A stretch of DNA of 64,000 nucleotides from Saccharum officinarum (Eukaryota; Streptophyta; Magnoliopsida; Poales; Poaceae). Of this stretch, positions 45,480-58,012 are shown piece after piece. The stretch's first letter is position 1. Each line of letters begins with the position of its first letter. The notes under the pieces are model-generated. The model did not search any database. It saw nothing but the letters and a program-made list of their open reading frames with translations, and was not told where the DNA came from. The stretch lies in NCBI GenBank assembly GCA_020631735.1, contig CM036179.1, positions 26,589,063 through 26,653,062 on the forward strand, given 5' to 3'. A program made the position numbers and the translations under genes.

Positions 45480-47961
45480 TAGCATCAAGTGTGATTTAGG
45501 ATCTACGGTGGCCGGAGCCACCCGCCTCATCGCCGGAGCAAGCGACACCACCCCAGACGGTGGTGTCCACTTCCTTGGCGAGTTCTTCATCACAACCAGC
45601 ACCTTCGCTCTGGGCCAGGTCCTCAAATTTGGGAGCCTAGCCTACGTCACCAACTGCTATGGCAAGCTTCGTCCGCTTGATAGGGCTACCTGGCATCGCC
45701 CCCTCTGTCAGGCCTCCTGCGAGTAGATCTCGAGGTCCTAGCCTAGCAGATCCGGCGTGGTCTGGGTCCGCACCCCACCATGTCAGATCGCACCAGATGT
45801 TCTACATGATGGCCAACATCCAACATAAGATTACCACCAGCGAGGTGCTCCCGCAGCCTGACCGCTTCTGGTACTACCTCTAGACCTGCCTTTTGGGATC
45901 TAGAATGCAGCGACATCCTTCTAGCTAGGGCTAGAGCGCCTTGTCAGTCGCGAAGCACCATGGAGTGCCATCCTCTCTGGCGTCGCGGGGGCTAAAATCC
46001 GCTCATTGCACACCTTCCTCGAGATCCTCTCAGGGAACGGCCCGGAGTATGACTCCGACGACATTGACTGCTATGCCCCGCCGCACATGTGCTACTATAT
46101 CGATAGTGAGGTTCCCGCTGATGAGGCGCCCGAGCTCACACCGCCAGACCTGAGCCCCCGCATTCGTGCGAACTACATTTAGGAGACGGCGGATCGCTTG
46201 CGAGCTCGGCAGGTGGACCTAGAGGCCACTAAGGCAGAGCTGAGTGCCAAAGGTAGGACTTTGCGTAGTAGCAAGCCACACAGCCTCCCATCAATGATGA
46301 CGACGCCCGCACGGGGGCACCCAGCACCTTGCGCTTCCCCCAGGCGGCCTACAACATGGCGGTCGTCACCTGTGTCGGCTGGAGGACATCTCTGACACGC
46401 CAACCCGAAGGCCGATGAGCGGTTGCATGAGGCAAGGTGGCTTCTCCATGTCGCCCTCGAGCAGCAAGCTGAGAGCTCTGCTTCCTGACATCGTGTTACG
46501 CCCTCCGGGCCATCCCAGCCGACGACCATCGCCAACGGGGACCGCTCCGACGCGCATGCCCCGCTGGTGGCCAGAAGCGATGGTAACTTAGCTCTGATCA
46601 CCCACGGACTAGGGGTGCCAAGCCCTAGCAGGAGTGAAGGCATGAGCCTTCTCTCGGCGTCCCCCCACATGCCAACGGATTGGCGATGATCGCGATGTCC
46701 ACGACACCATCGAGGCTCGGCGCCACGCTCATGCACAGTCCCACACTCCTGAGCCCGAAGAGACGAGGGCGCCACACCAGACACTTTGGCCCCTAGGCTT
46801 TTGGGGCGGCGATACGGGCATCACCTTATCCCAGGCAATTCTAGCCGCTGACACATATCTCCAAGTATGATGGCGAGACCAACCCGAACCATTGGCTTGA
46901 GGACTACCGCCTTGCCATGAGGGTCGGGGGGTCAGACAATGACTTCGCAGTCTAGTACCTTCCCTGCTTCTATCAAGCTCGACCAGAGCTTGGCTCGAGC
47001 AGCTCGAGCCTAGCAACATCTGCTACTGGGGTGACCTTCGCTCCGTCTTCATTGGTCACTTCCAGGGTACGTACACTCGACCCGAGAACTCGAGGGATCT
47101 CCGCAACTACAAGCAGAGGGCCAACGAGACCCTTAGGGAGTACATCCAGTGCTTCTCCAAGAAGCACAACGAGCTCCCCAACATCACCAACGCTAATGTG
47201 ATCAGTACCTTAATCTATGGCACAACCTATGAGGCGCTCATCCACGCGCTTGGCCGTGAGACCCCGTGCACAACACGGGAACTCCTGGACGTCGCAACCC
47301 AGTACGCCACCGGCGAGAAGGCGGTTCAGGCCAATTTTAGCGGCAAGGCCAAAGCTGCCACCCACCTCAGTGGTGGGGACAGTGGTGACGAGCCTACAAC
47401 GTCCTAGTGTCACCGTGACAAGAGGAACAAGGACCAGAAGCGCTGCGAGGAGGAGATGGTGGCAGCGGCCGACTGCGCCGCCAGGCCTCAACCCCGTGGG
47501 CGCGCTGTGCACCTCGAGCACTTTGAGAAGGCGCTCAAAGCCCCTTGTCCATTCCATGGAGGGCAGGCGAAGCACCTCCTCAAGGAATGCACCACCATTA
47601 GTGGCTACATCCGCGACACCCTTGGCCAGTAGGGCAAGGCCCAAAAGCCAGCCCCGAAGGCCGACGAACCAGCGAATGCCGCCCTAGAGGACGACGTCGA
47701 GTTCCTCGAGGCCGATCATTGTCTCATGATCTTTGGGGCTCCTAGGCGTATGAGTCCCATCAGTAGCGCCGCATCACCGAGCAGGAGGTGAACGTCGTCC
47801 ACACCCTCGCCACCCCGATGCGACTCTGGTGGTCCCAGACGTCCATCAACTTCAACTAGGGGGATCACCCCGATCGTGTCCCCCACCCAGGATGCTACCT
47901 GCTCATGGTCAGCCCGATCGCGGCCTCAACATACTCTACGCCAGCACCCTATACAGGACGG
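45480..47961 (+). pseudogene. gag-pro: E2 gag and start of protease
   Basis: Pieces in order are 'FALGQVLKFGSLAYVTNCYG' (about 45605), 'LEILSGNGPEYDSDDIDCYA' (about 46019) and the capsid core 'NETLREYIQCFSKKHNELP' (about 47125). Then come 'GTTYEALIHALGRETP', a zinc knuckle-like 'CPFHGGQAKHLLKEC' (about 47546) and the protease start '..LNILYASTL'. Stops and frame shifts are scattered. The Sirevirus interrupts the protease at 47961, and the frame continues at 58013. Confidence 0.75.
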
Positions 47962-50206
47962 TGTAAGGTCCTAGATGGCTAGAGGGGGGTGAATAGCCTA
48001 TAAAAAATCCTACACAAGCCACTAAGCAAACTTGTTAGAATAACAAATGGTGTAAAGCGAGTTTTGCTTAGCCTACGGTTGTGATGCAAGCCTCTTATCC
48101 ACAAGTCTAGTAGATTATGATCTCTAGTTCACACAAGGGCTATATCACTAAACTTACACTAGTGAGCAAGCTAACAACACTAGCAAAGGCTACCACTAGA
48201 GCTACACAAAGATAACTAGTAAATGCAAGAGAGAGGATTGTGAATCTTATATCGACGGTGGAGTGAAGATGTTGCCAATCACCAAGATGATATACAATCA
48301 ATCAATATTGACAACAACACAATATGAAGACCAATCACCAGGAGACAAGAGACATAATATTTTTGTTCACCCGGTGTTCACTTGTGCACCGACAAGCTAC
48401 GTCACCGGTTGTGTCGACCAACACTTAGATGGTTTCTCGGTGTGACCCTTAAGTCACTTGCCCCTCAAGGCACGCCCCACAGGCACCGCAAGACACCACT
48501 CTCAAGTGAGGTAACTCAATGAAACGCGTAATCCACTAGAGTTGCTTTTGGCGCTCTGCCGAGCAAAGCACAAGAACCTCTTACAATCAATCGGAGGTGG
48601 CCAAGAACAATCTCCTTCTCCTGCCAATGCCTCCAACAATCTCCAAGCCAGCTAGGAGTGGTACTCTCTAAGAGTAACAAGAAATCCACTGGCTAAACCA
48701 CCCACAAAGTGCCACTAGATGCCCTCAAGCTATGCAATGCACTTTGGGATCACTTAATCTCACTTTTGATTTGCAATCAAGCAAGAGAGATGAGTGGGAG
48801 GGAGAAGCTCTAGCTCAAAGGATGCACAAGAGTGTTAGAAATCACAAGAGGCCTCACTAAGGGCCGGCCAATAAGTATTTATAAGCATCCCAAACAAATA
48901 GAGCTGTTGTACCCCTTCACTGGGCATTTTTCGGGACGACCGAACGCGCCGGTCGAACATGACTGGATGCGCTCAACCGCGTCTGATCGCCCTGCATCGT
49001 CCACATGTTCTCTCGAATTCAACTGTGACCGCTCGATCCTCCAACGGTCACTGTGCGTCAACGGTCAAACACAACGACCAGACGCGCCGCTCAACCGACC
49101 GGACGTGCCGATCGCAGAGCACCGCGCGCCTGCGAAGCATCGACCGAACATGCTCCAGACAATGACCGGGCGCGATAGTGCCAGCGTCCGGTTGGAGTCC
49201 AGTAAGCTCCCTCAACGATCGGACGCGTCCGATCGCGTGTGACCGGACGCGCCGCGCGTCTGATCAGCTTTACGCCACGCGCTATACTTCTGGGTGCCCG
49301 ACCGGACGCATCGGTCCCACGAGTGACCGGACGTGCCAGTGCGAAACCCTAACACCCGCATGCCTGACTACTGCGTTGAACTGACCGGACGCATCCGGTC
49401 AAACCGAGACCGCGTCCGGTGCAGCGTCCGGTCACCACTGTGACTTCCGTTCGCCTCCGTTTCTTCTCTGACTTCCGTCGTAGTGGAAAATAGGCATTTC
49501 AACTCCTCGAAAACGCCTGAATCCCGTGCTCGCAAGCTCGGTGGGAGGGAGAGAGGGAACCAAACCCTTCTCTACCACTCAAACTCTGTCACCTTCGCAA
49601 ATGTGCCAACACCAACAAGTGATCACCACCTTGTGCACATTTGTTAGCATTTTCATAATCATTTTCGAAGGTTTTCCAGTTAGCTCACTAGGCCCTACAT
49701 GCAATGCACTTCATGAATTCACCTAGTGGCACCTGTGCGTCGAATTACTGATAAGACTTCCCCTCTTAATAGTTCGGCTATCGATCCTAAACCACTCACA
49801 CCCTCTATGGTGTCTTGAGTGCAAAACAAAATGGCCTTATGGTTATACCTTTGCCTTGAGCCCATTTTGTTTTTCCAAAAGATATGATCCACTTCATATC
49901 ATCACATGACTGTCTCGATCCATCGACCTAGACTTCACTTGCTCTTCACCGTTGCATCGGTCCCCCGACGCCAAGTCTTGCTCAAGCTTCACCATCGCAT
50001 GGTCCTTCGCTTCGAAGCCTCGACTTGCCCTTCACCTTCACAACCGGTCCATCGAGCCAAGCATCATCTCGGTCTTCATCATCTTGGTCACATGAGTTAA
50101 TGTCATGTCTCATATTCAATGACCACCTTTATCTAAATCATCCACTTAGATACAAAGGTTAGTCCTAGGTTTCATCAATTAGCCAAAACCAAACTAGGAA
50201 CTTTTA
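47962..50206 (-). repeat. 3' LTR of the Sirevirus element, full length (2245 bp)
   Basis: On the minus strand it begins 'taaaagttcc', where the other LTR has 'tgaaagttcc', so the terminal G is changed to A. The TATA box (minus strand 'tataaat') is at 48883-48877. It keeps the GC-rich block missing from the other LTR. Confidence 0.85.
48930..49440. repeat. GC-rich 'gaccggacgcg' repeat block inside the Sirevirus LTR
   Basis: About ten copies of 'gaccggacgc' and its complement 'gcgtccggtc' are spread over 500 bp, some forming palindromes. In minus-strand order the block lies upstream of the TATA box. Conserved palindromes are known from Sirevirus LTRs. The frames read through it are not genes. 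Confidence 0.7.
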
Positions 50207-51303
50207 ATCTTCCCCTTTTTGGTAATTGATGACAACCCTCACAAAGATGATTTTGATAATAAAAGTTTTGAACTTGTCATACTTGTCCAATCATTTTGCT
50301 CATAAGTAAAGTTTGGACAATTATCACAAGCTCGGTTTTGGTAGCATTAGCTCTCCCTACATATGTGCATAGAGTTTGGATTGAAAGCTTTGCACATATG
50401 CATGGATAGAAGTGTTGAGAGAGTAATTCTACCAAAATGATGCTAAGGTGTAAGAAATGGACCTTTGAAGCGTGATACCAATCGGAGTTGCCTTTTACAC
50501 CATCCTTAGCATCATGAAGTAACTAGACATCCATCACAACTCAAGAGCCCCGTGAGATCAACATTATATGTAAAGGTTCTTGGACCACTTGTAAAGCTTT
50601 AGGCACGTCTAGATACCACAAGTAAACTATTCCTATGCATGCTAGTAGATCATTTCATCATTCAAGTTCTATACTAGCATTGCACCACACAAGCATGTAT
50701 ATTGAATTTAAATACATGTGCAAAGAGCAAGTCATATGAGAATGCACAAACAAATGCAACAACTTTGTTTATGAGCTTGCTCCCCCTACTTGTGTGCATC
50801 AAAATTTTATTTACCCCTTTATCATGTTGAATCATCTTTTTCTCTCCCCCTTTGTCAATAACTTACACAAAATGGGATCAAATTGTGGAGAGAAAAACAA
50901 TGTTTGATGGAGTAGGTTAAAATTTATCAATTTTGGTTCAACCTAGAACACTTGCCAAAGATATTTAATTCGGTTTGAACCAAAGACAAGCTTCTTCACA
51001 CCTCATAATAAGGGTTATATTGCCTATGTTGAATTAAACACGTATAGCAAATCTTCTAGATTCAACACTAGGTTTTCAAGCTCACAAACACGTCATATGC
51101 CACCACTAGATCAAAACAAGCATAGAAGCAATAGTGGTAACATATATCCATCAAATTCATTTGATTTATCATGAATACTCATGCATACCACTTATTATGT
51201 CTATATGCTCTAGCAAGTCCTTAGCATAGGATGAATGACATGTCAATCAACTTTACCTTGCAATGTCGAAGGAGAGGCATGTCAATAAGTGGGTGGGGTG
51301 CAT
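50207..51303 (-). other. Sirevirus 3' untranslated stretch with repeated polypurine tracts
   Basis: Between RNase H and the 3' LTR the minus strand has several purine tracts: 'aaaaaggggaag' at the LTR edge (about 50221-50210), 'aaagggggagagaaaaagat' near 50876-50857, and others near 50815 and 50790. Multiplied tracts are a Sirevirus hallmark. No envelope-like frame is visible here. Confidence 0.65.
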
Positions 51304-52742
51304 TCAACTCATGTTTGAGAAATCAAGAATGTTCAACTCATTCCTTAGCTTGCAAAACCTCTTTTCATCAAGCGGCTTGGTGAGAATATCAGCAAGTTGA
51401 TCATCGGTGCCAACACTTTCAATGGCAATATCTCCCTTTTGTTGATGATCTCTAATGAAATGATGCCTTATGTCAATATGCTTTGTTCTTCCATGTTCAA
51501 CCGGGTTTTGTGTCATCTTTATTGCACTTTCATTATCACATAGCAATGGTACACTCTTGAAGTTGAGGCCATAATCCTTCAAAGTTGATTTCATCCATAG
51601 CAATTGTGCACAACAACTCCCCGCACTCACATATTCGGCTTCGGCGGTAGAGATTGCCACACTATTTTATTTCTTTGAGGACCATGACACAAGTGATCTT
51701 CCAAGTAATTGACATGTGCCACTTGTGCTCTTTCTATTGATCTTGCAACCCCCATAGTCGGAGTCCGAATATCCAATCAATTCAAACTTTGACCCCTTGG
51801 GATACCATAGTCCAACATCTCTTGTTTGATTCAAGTACCTCAATATTCTCTTTGCGGCCGTGAGATGACTCTCTCTAGGTGAGGCTTGATATCTAGCACA
51901 ATACAAACACTAAACATGACATCCGGCCTTGATGCAGTGACATAGAGTAGACTTCCAATCAAAGACCGATATTCCTTTTGATTCACCATTTTGCCATCAA
52001 GATCACTATCCAAATTGCCATTTGTACCCATTGGAGTTGAAATTGGCTTTGCATCTTGCATTCCATACTTCTTCAACATGTCCCTTATGTATTTCCCTTG
52101 ACTCACAAATGTCCCATTCTTCAATTGCTTGACTTGGAGACCAAGGAAGTAGCTAAGTTCACCAATCATAGACATTTCAAACTCTTTGGTCATCATAGCA
52201 TCAAATTCTTCACAATAAGCTTGATCGGTTGATCCAAAGATGATGTCATCAACATATATTTGCACTATGAATAGATCATTCCCAATCTTTTTGGTGAATA
52301 GAGTTGAATCAACCTTGCCCATCTTGAATCCCTTAGAGAGAAGGAAATCCCTTAGCCTCTCATACCATGCTCTAGGTGCTTGTTTGAAGCCATATAAAGT
52401 CTTCTTTAACTTGTACACATGGTTGGGTTTCTTGTCATCTTCAAATCCAGGAGGTTACTCAACAAAGACTAACTCATTGATGATTCCATTGAGAAATGCA
52501 CTTTTGATATCCATTTGATATAGTTTGATGTTGTGTGCACAAGCATAAGCCAATAGAATCCTTATTGCCTCCAATCTTGCCACGGGAGCATATGTCTCAT
52601 CATAGTCAAGACCTTCTACTTGAGTGTAACCTTGAGCAACTAGTCTTGCTTTGTTTCTCACCACAATGCCATCTTGATCTTGCTTGTGTTTGAACACCCA
52701 CTTGGTTCCAATCACATTGTAGTCATTTGGCCTTTCTACCAA
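51304..52742 (-). pseudogene. pol: Sirevirus reverse transcriptase and RNase H
   Basis: The RT part (52742-51900) reads 'GTKWVFKHKQDQDG', 'NKARLVAQGYTQ', 'YAPVARLEAIRILLAYA', 'MDIKSAFLNG' and 'LKKTLYGFKQAPRAWYERL', with the catalytic 'YVDDIIFGST' kept. RNase H reads 'GYSDSDYGGCKINRKSTSG' and 'ISTAEAEYVSAGSCCAQLLW', and the C-terminus 'DQLADILTKPL'. These are the standard Ty1/copia motifs. Lesions are a TAA at 52457-52455, a frame change near 51900 and a TAA at 51669-51667. The protein would copy element RNA into DNA in virus-like particles; this copy cannot. Confidence 0.9.
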
Positions 52743-52778
52743 TTCCCAAACATTATTTCTTGCGAAATTGTTAAGCTC

Positions 52779-54434
52779 TTATTGCATAGCCATGATCCAA
52801 TCGGCATCCCTCAAAGCTTCTTCTATTTTCTTTGGTTCTATGGTTGACACAAATGATGCATGCTCACAAAACGTAGCCAATCTTGATCTTGTTTGCACAC
52901 CACTTCTAATATCACCAATAACACTATCAATGGGGTGATCTCTTGCAACATGTTGTGGTTGGAGTACTTGCACTTGAGAGTCACTAGCTAGCTTGAATGG
53001 ATAATTGAGCACTTGATCTTTATCATCATCTTGAATATCAATTACTTGCTTTGCTCTAATATCCACAATGTCCATGTTCTTCATTGCTTCCACTAATTGA
53101 GTTCCACCAATATCATCTAGATTCTCTTCTTCATCTTGTGACCCATTGGTTTCATCAAATTGCACAACATGGACTTCTTCTAGAATGCCACTTGAATTGT
53201 TCCAAACTCTATAAGCTTTGCTTGTAGTTGAATAACCAAGTAGGAACCCCTCATCACATCTCTTGTCAAACTTTCCCAATCTAGTGCCCTTCTTCAAGAT
53301 ATAGCATTTGCAACCAAACACCCTAAAGTAAGAAATATTAGGCTTTCTTCCATGAAGTAGCTCATATGGGGTCTTCTCTAGCAATGGATGACAATATAGT
53401 CTATTGATGTAGTAGCAAGCAGTATTGATTCCTTCATCCCAAAATGATTGACTCACATTGTACTCATGAAGCATTGATCTACCCATATCAAGCAATGTTC
53501 TATTCTTTCTCTTAACTAGGCCATTTGATTGTGGAGTGTACTTGGCTGAGAATTGATGTCCAATGCCATAGTAATCACAAAGTTCTTCAATTCTTGTATT
53601 CTTGAACTCACTTCCATTATCACTTCTCACTTTCTTGATTCTAATCTCAAACTCATTGTGAACTCTTGTGAGAAAGGTCTTGAAGATGTCAAACACTTTA
53701 CTTTTGTCACTAAGAAAGAATACCCATGTGAATCTTGTGAAGTCATCCACTATGACAAAACCATACTTATTACCACCTATGCTTGAGTATGTTGTTGGGC
53801 CAAATAGATCCATGTGCATCAAATCAAATGCTTTGCATGTGCTCATTGTACTCTTCTTTGGATGTGAGCTTCCAACTTGCTTCCCGGCTTGACATGCACT
53901 ACAAAGCTTATTCTTCTCAAATTCAACATCTTTCAAACCATTGACAAGATTGTGAGTTGTAAGCTTCTTCAATTGTTTCATGCCAACATGACCAAGCCTT
54001 CTATGCCAAAGCCAACCCATGCTTGATTTGGAGATTAAGCAAGTTTTCAAAGAAGTTTCTCTAGCATTGAAGTCAACTAGGTAGAGATTCTCATATCTAA
54101 AGCCCTTGAATACCACATTTGAACCATCCATACTAATGACTTCCACATCATCAACCCCAAAGATACATTTGTAACCAAGATCACATATTTGTGCCATGGA
54201 TAGAAGATTGAAATCCAAGCTTTCAACTAGCAACACATTGAAGATACTCAAGTCATTTGATATTGCAATCTTGCCCAAGCCAATAACCTTGCCTTTCTTG
54301 TTATTGCCAAAAGTGATAGAATCAACACCACTATTATTATCATTGATTGAGTCAAACATTCTTGATATACCGGTCATGTGTTGAGTGCACCCACTATCAA
54401 TAATCCAATGCCTTCCTCCGGCTTTGTAATTGAC
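52779..54434 (-). pseudogene. pol: Sirevirus protease end and integrase
   Basis: The frame opens after a stop at 54437. It has the protease catalytic 'WIIDSGCTQHMTG' (Asp at 54398-54396), then the integrase HHCC finger ('WHRRLGH' and 'CSAC'), 'MHMDLFGP' with the first catalytic Asp, and 'VRSDNGSEF' with the second. Where the third catalytic residue (Glu, 36 positions after the second Asp) belongs, the sequence has Lys (codon 53513-53511, in 'NGLVKRKNRT'). A TAA at 52781-52779 separates it from RT in the same frame. The 532-codon open stretch is long, but the product would lack strand-transfer activity. Confidence 0.9.
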
Positions 54435-54649
54435 CTACAAGCAAATCAATGAAGCTTAGGTACTCATTTTTGCTTGGGTCCTTGTAGGTTAGTAACTAAG
54501 CTCTTTGGTACCTAAATAGCCTTCTTCTTTGGGCCAACAATGGGTGTACCAATAAACTTAGCCTTCATACCCTTCACACCTTTGGTAAGCACATAGCAAG
54601 AATCAAAAGGTATAGCATTAACAAGGTTCTTGCTTTGGTTCTTTTTATT

Positions 54650-56542
54650 TCAATTATGCTCTAAGTGCCCAACTTGCTTGCATCTTTTGCAAAACCGACC
54701 ATTGCCCTTCACAAAGCTATGCTTTGGAGTTGCAAAGGCCAACTTGCCTTTCTTGGGGGTGTAGCCCAATCCCTATTTGTTAAGAGAGAACCTTTTGCTA
54801 CCCAAGCACTTAAGCAAGCGGGCATCACCACCATAGGCCTTGCCTAGGGCGTGAGTGAGCTCATCCACCTCTCTCTTGAGAGTCTCATTCTCAACCATTA
54901 GTGAGGCATCACAAGTGAAACCATCACTAGTAGTGGAGGTAGAGTCGGTGGTGGTGGATGAAGAGCTACAAGAGGGGTTAGCATTTGACGTGATGATAGG
55001 TTCATAAGAGGATTCATCAATTATATCACATGTAACACCTATATCACATGATACAACAACCTCCTTCTTTGCTTGTTGCTCAAGTAGCAATGAGTAAGCT
55101 TTTTTAAGCTTAGAATGAGACTTACCAAGATCCTCATGGTCTTCCACTAGACTCTCATGAGTGGTCTTAAGCTCACTAAGAACTTTCTCAAGTATTCCTA
55201 CTTTCATTGAAAGTTTCTTACACTCCTTGTCATTGGCAATAGCTATGTCTCTAGTTTATTGCATCAAGTCATATAGTTGTTCTTTAGTTGGTTCATCATC
55301 GTCATATTCATTATCATTATCATTATCATTATCATTATCATTATCATTATCATTATCATTATCATTATCATTATCATTATCACTATCATGAACATATTCT
55401 ATTTAACTTTCATCATCATTCTCATCATATAATACCTTAGTTTCTTTGGCCATGAAGCATGAAGAGGATGAACCAAATAGTGAGGGCTTCTTGTTGATAG
55501 CAATGGAAGCAAAAGCCTTGTTGGATGATGATTCTTCTTCTTCTTCATCATCACTTTCCCAAGTGACCACATAGGCTCCATTCTTGCCCTTCTTAAAAGT
55601 CATCTTGGCTTCTCTCTTTTTCTTCTCAAACTTGCCCCTCTTGTTGTTCTTCTTCTTGTCATAGGGACATTCGGCTTGAAGATGTTCGGTGCTATCACAA
55701 TTGAAGCACTTCCTTTGTTGCTCATTGCTCTTGAAATTGTCATTTCTCTTTTTGAAGCCTTTTCTTTTGATAAACATCTTTCCAATATTCTTGACAACTA
55801 GAGCAAGTGCCTCATCATTAATTTCTAATTCTTCATCTTCTTCATTGTCATCTTCTTCTTGAATTGAAGCTTTGCCCTTGGAGGAGGTGGCCTTGAATGC
55901 CACGGTCTTCTTCTTTTCTTCCTCCTTCTCCTTCTCATCAACATCTTGATCATACTTGTTAAAGGTCAATACATCTCCAAGCAAATCATTGGGCTTCATT
56001 GCATCAAGCCCATCTCTTTGTAGCATTATGATCAACATTTTGAATCTTCTTGGTAAGCTCAATAAGAACTTGTGGCAAAAATCTTGGTCTTGTGTCTTGT
56101 GCCCTAAGCTCTTGAGATCATTCACAATGACTTGCAATCTATGAAACATCTCTAAGATTGTTTCTTCTTCTTTCATCTTGAAGTTCTCAAACTCACTCTT
56201 GAGCCCATATAGCTTGGCACTCTTCACAACCTTAGTTTCCTCATATGTTTCACTCAACCTTGTCCATACTTCATTTGCTAATTCTAAATCCTTGATGCCC
56301 TCAAATACTTTTGTGTCAATACCATTGTAAAGTGTATTGAGAGTCATTCTATTACATATTCTATTTGCTCTATCTTCATCGGTGAGATGATCGGGATCAA
56401 TGATAGCAAAATCATTCTCGGTGACTTGCAATACTCTCTCGTGAATAGAACCAAGGTACATTGTCATTTTTCTTTTCCAATGAGCAAAAGAACTAACACC
56501 ATCAAAGAACGGTGGCTTGCCCCCCAACATGATTGAACCCAA
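54650..56542 (-). pseudogene. gag: Sirevirus gag
   Basis: It starts 'MGSIMLGGKPPFFDG' at 56542, followed by the copia gag domain ('LYNGIDTKVFEGIKDL', 'ETILEMFHRLQVIVNDLKSL'). Then come a CCHC knuckle (CFNCDSTEHLQAEC, about residues 283-296) and a Lys/Glu-rich tail. The same frame goes on past stops at 55405-55403, 55258-55256 and 54775-54773 into an Asp-Asn repeat, a coiled coil ('KVLSELKTTHESLVEDHEDL') and a second knuckle-like 'CKRCKQVGHLEHN'. The long C-terminal extension is typical of Sireviruses. Confidence 0.85.
55309..55386. repeat. (ttatca)n hexanucleotide repeat, about 13 copies
   Basis: It lies inside the Sirevirus gag frame, where the minus strand reads alternating Asp and Asn codons. 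The length is a multiple of six, so the frame is kept. Confidence 0.95.
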
Positions 56543-56597
56543 TTTGAGCTATTTTTCACACCGAAGGATGTTAAGCCTTGATTAAAATGGTGACCAT

Positions 56598-56610
56598 GGC
56601 TCCAATACCA
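56598..56610 (-). other. Initiator tRNA-Met primer binding site of the Sirevirus
   Basis: The minus strand 'tggtattggagcc' lies two bases inside the 5' LTR end. It matches the usual copia site 'tggtatcagagc' except at a few bases. Confidence 0.8.
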
Positions 56611-56612
56611 CT

Positions 56613-58007
56613 TGTAAGGCCCTAGATGGCTAGAGGGGGGTGAATAGCCTATAAAAAAAATCCTACACAAGCCACTAAGCAAACTTGTTAGAATAACAAA
56701 CGGCGTAAAGCGAGTTTTGCTTAGCCTACGGTTGTGATGCAAGCCTCTTATCCACAAGTCTAGTAGATTATGATCTCTAGTTCACACAAGGGTTATATCA
56801 CTAAACTTACACTAATGAGCAAGCTAACAACTACTAGCAAAGGCTACCACTAGAGCTACACAAGATAACTAGTAAATGTAAATGCAAGAGAGAGGATTGT
56901 GAATCTTATACTGACGGTGGAGTGAAGATGTTGCCAATCACCAAGATGATATACAATCAATCAATATTGACAACAACACAATATGAAGACCAATCACTGG
57001 GAGACAAGAGACACAATATTTTTGTTCACCCGGTGTTCACTTGTGCACCGACAAGCTACGTCACCAGTTGTGTCGACCAACACTTAGATGGTTTCTCGGT
57101 GTGACCCTCAAGTCACTTGCCCCTCAATACACGCCTCGCAAGGCACCGCAAGACACCACTCTCAAGTGAGGTAACTTAATGACACGCGCAATCCACTAGA
57201 GTTGCTTTTGGCGCTCCGCCGAGGAAAGCACAAGAACCTCTTACAATTAATCGGAGGTGGCCAAGAACAATCTCCTTCTCTTGCCAACGCCTCCAACAAT
57301 CTCCAAGCCGGCTAGGAGCGGTACTCTCCAAGAGTAACAAGAAATCCACCGGCTAAACCACCCACAAGTGCCACTAGATGCCCTCAAGCTATGCAATGCA
57401 CTTTGGGATCACTCAATCTCACTTTTGATTTGCAATCAAGCAAGAGAGATGAGTGGGAGGGAGAAGGTCTAGCTCCAAGGATGCACAAGAGTGTTAGAAA
57501 TCACAAGAGGCCTCCCCAAGCGCCGGCCAACAAGTATTTATAAGCATCCCAAACAAATAGAGTCGTTGTACCCCTTCACTGGGTGTTGTACCCCACTCAC
57601 ACCCTCTATGGTGTCTTGAGTGTAAAACAAAATGGCCTTATGGTTATACCTTTGCCTTGAGCCTATTTTGTTTTTCCAAAAGATATGATCTACTTCATAT
57701 CATCACATGACTGTCTCGATCCATCGACCTAGACTTCACTTGCTCTTCACCGTTGCATCGGTCCGCCGATGCCAAGTCTTGCTCAAGCTTCACCATCACA
57801 TGGTCCTTCGCTTCAAAGCCTCGACTTGCCCTTCACCTTCACAACCGGTCCATCGAGCCAAGCATCATCTCGGTCTTCATCATCTTGGTTACATGAGTTA
57901 ATGTCATGTCTCATATTCAATGACCACCTTTATCTAAATCATCCACTTAGATACAAAGGTTAGTCCTAGGTTTCATCAATTAGCCAAAACCAAACTAGGA
58001 ACTTTCA
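56613..58007 (-). repeat. 5' LTR of the Sirevirus element, with an 867-bp internal deletion (1395 bp)
   Basis: It is co-linear with 47962-50206 but lacks the counterpart of 48925-49791. At the deletion the bases 'tgttgtacc' are inserted, a copy of nearby 'cgttgtacc'. The TATA box is kept (57542-57536). Since both LTRs are made from one template at insertion, the loss happened afterwards. Confidence 0.85.
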
Positions 58008-58012
58008 GACGG

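Larger units (their letters stand above)
47962..58007 (-). mobile_element. Sirevirus-type Ty1/copia retrotransposon (10.05 kb) nested in E2
   Basis: The target duplication GACGG is perfect (47957-47961, 58008-58012). The LTRs run (plus strand) from 'tgtaaggtcctag' to 'aggaacttt(t/c)a'. The primer site is of the initiator tRNA-Met type. Minus-strand order is gag, protease, integrase, reverse transcriptase, RNase H, which is the copia order. A long gag with a coiled-coil extension and repeated purine tracts before the 3' LTR point to the Sirevirus lineage. Stops, one frameshift and an LTR deletion make it inactive. Confidence 0.9.

Noticed and set aside
48832..49242. 136-codon frame in the Sirevirus LTR
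   Set aside because: It runs through the 'gaccggacgcg' repeats antisense to the element and is an artefact of GC-rich repeats.
55309..55386. Tandem hexamers as a possible minisatellite or origin
   Set aside because: They lie in the frame of Sirevirus gag and are a simple coding microsatellite.
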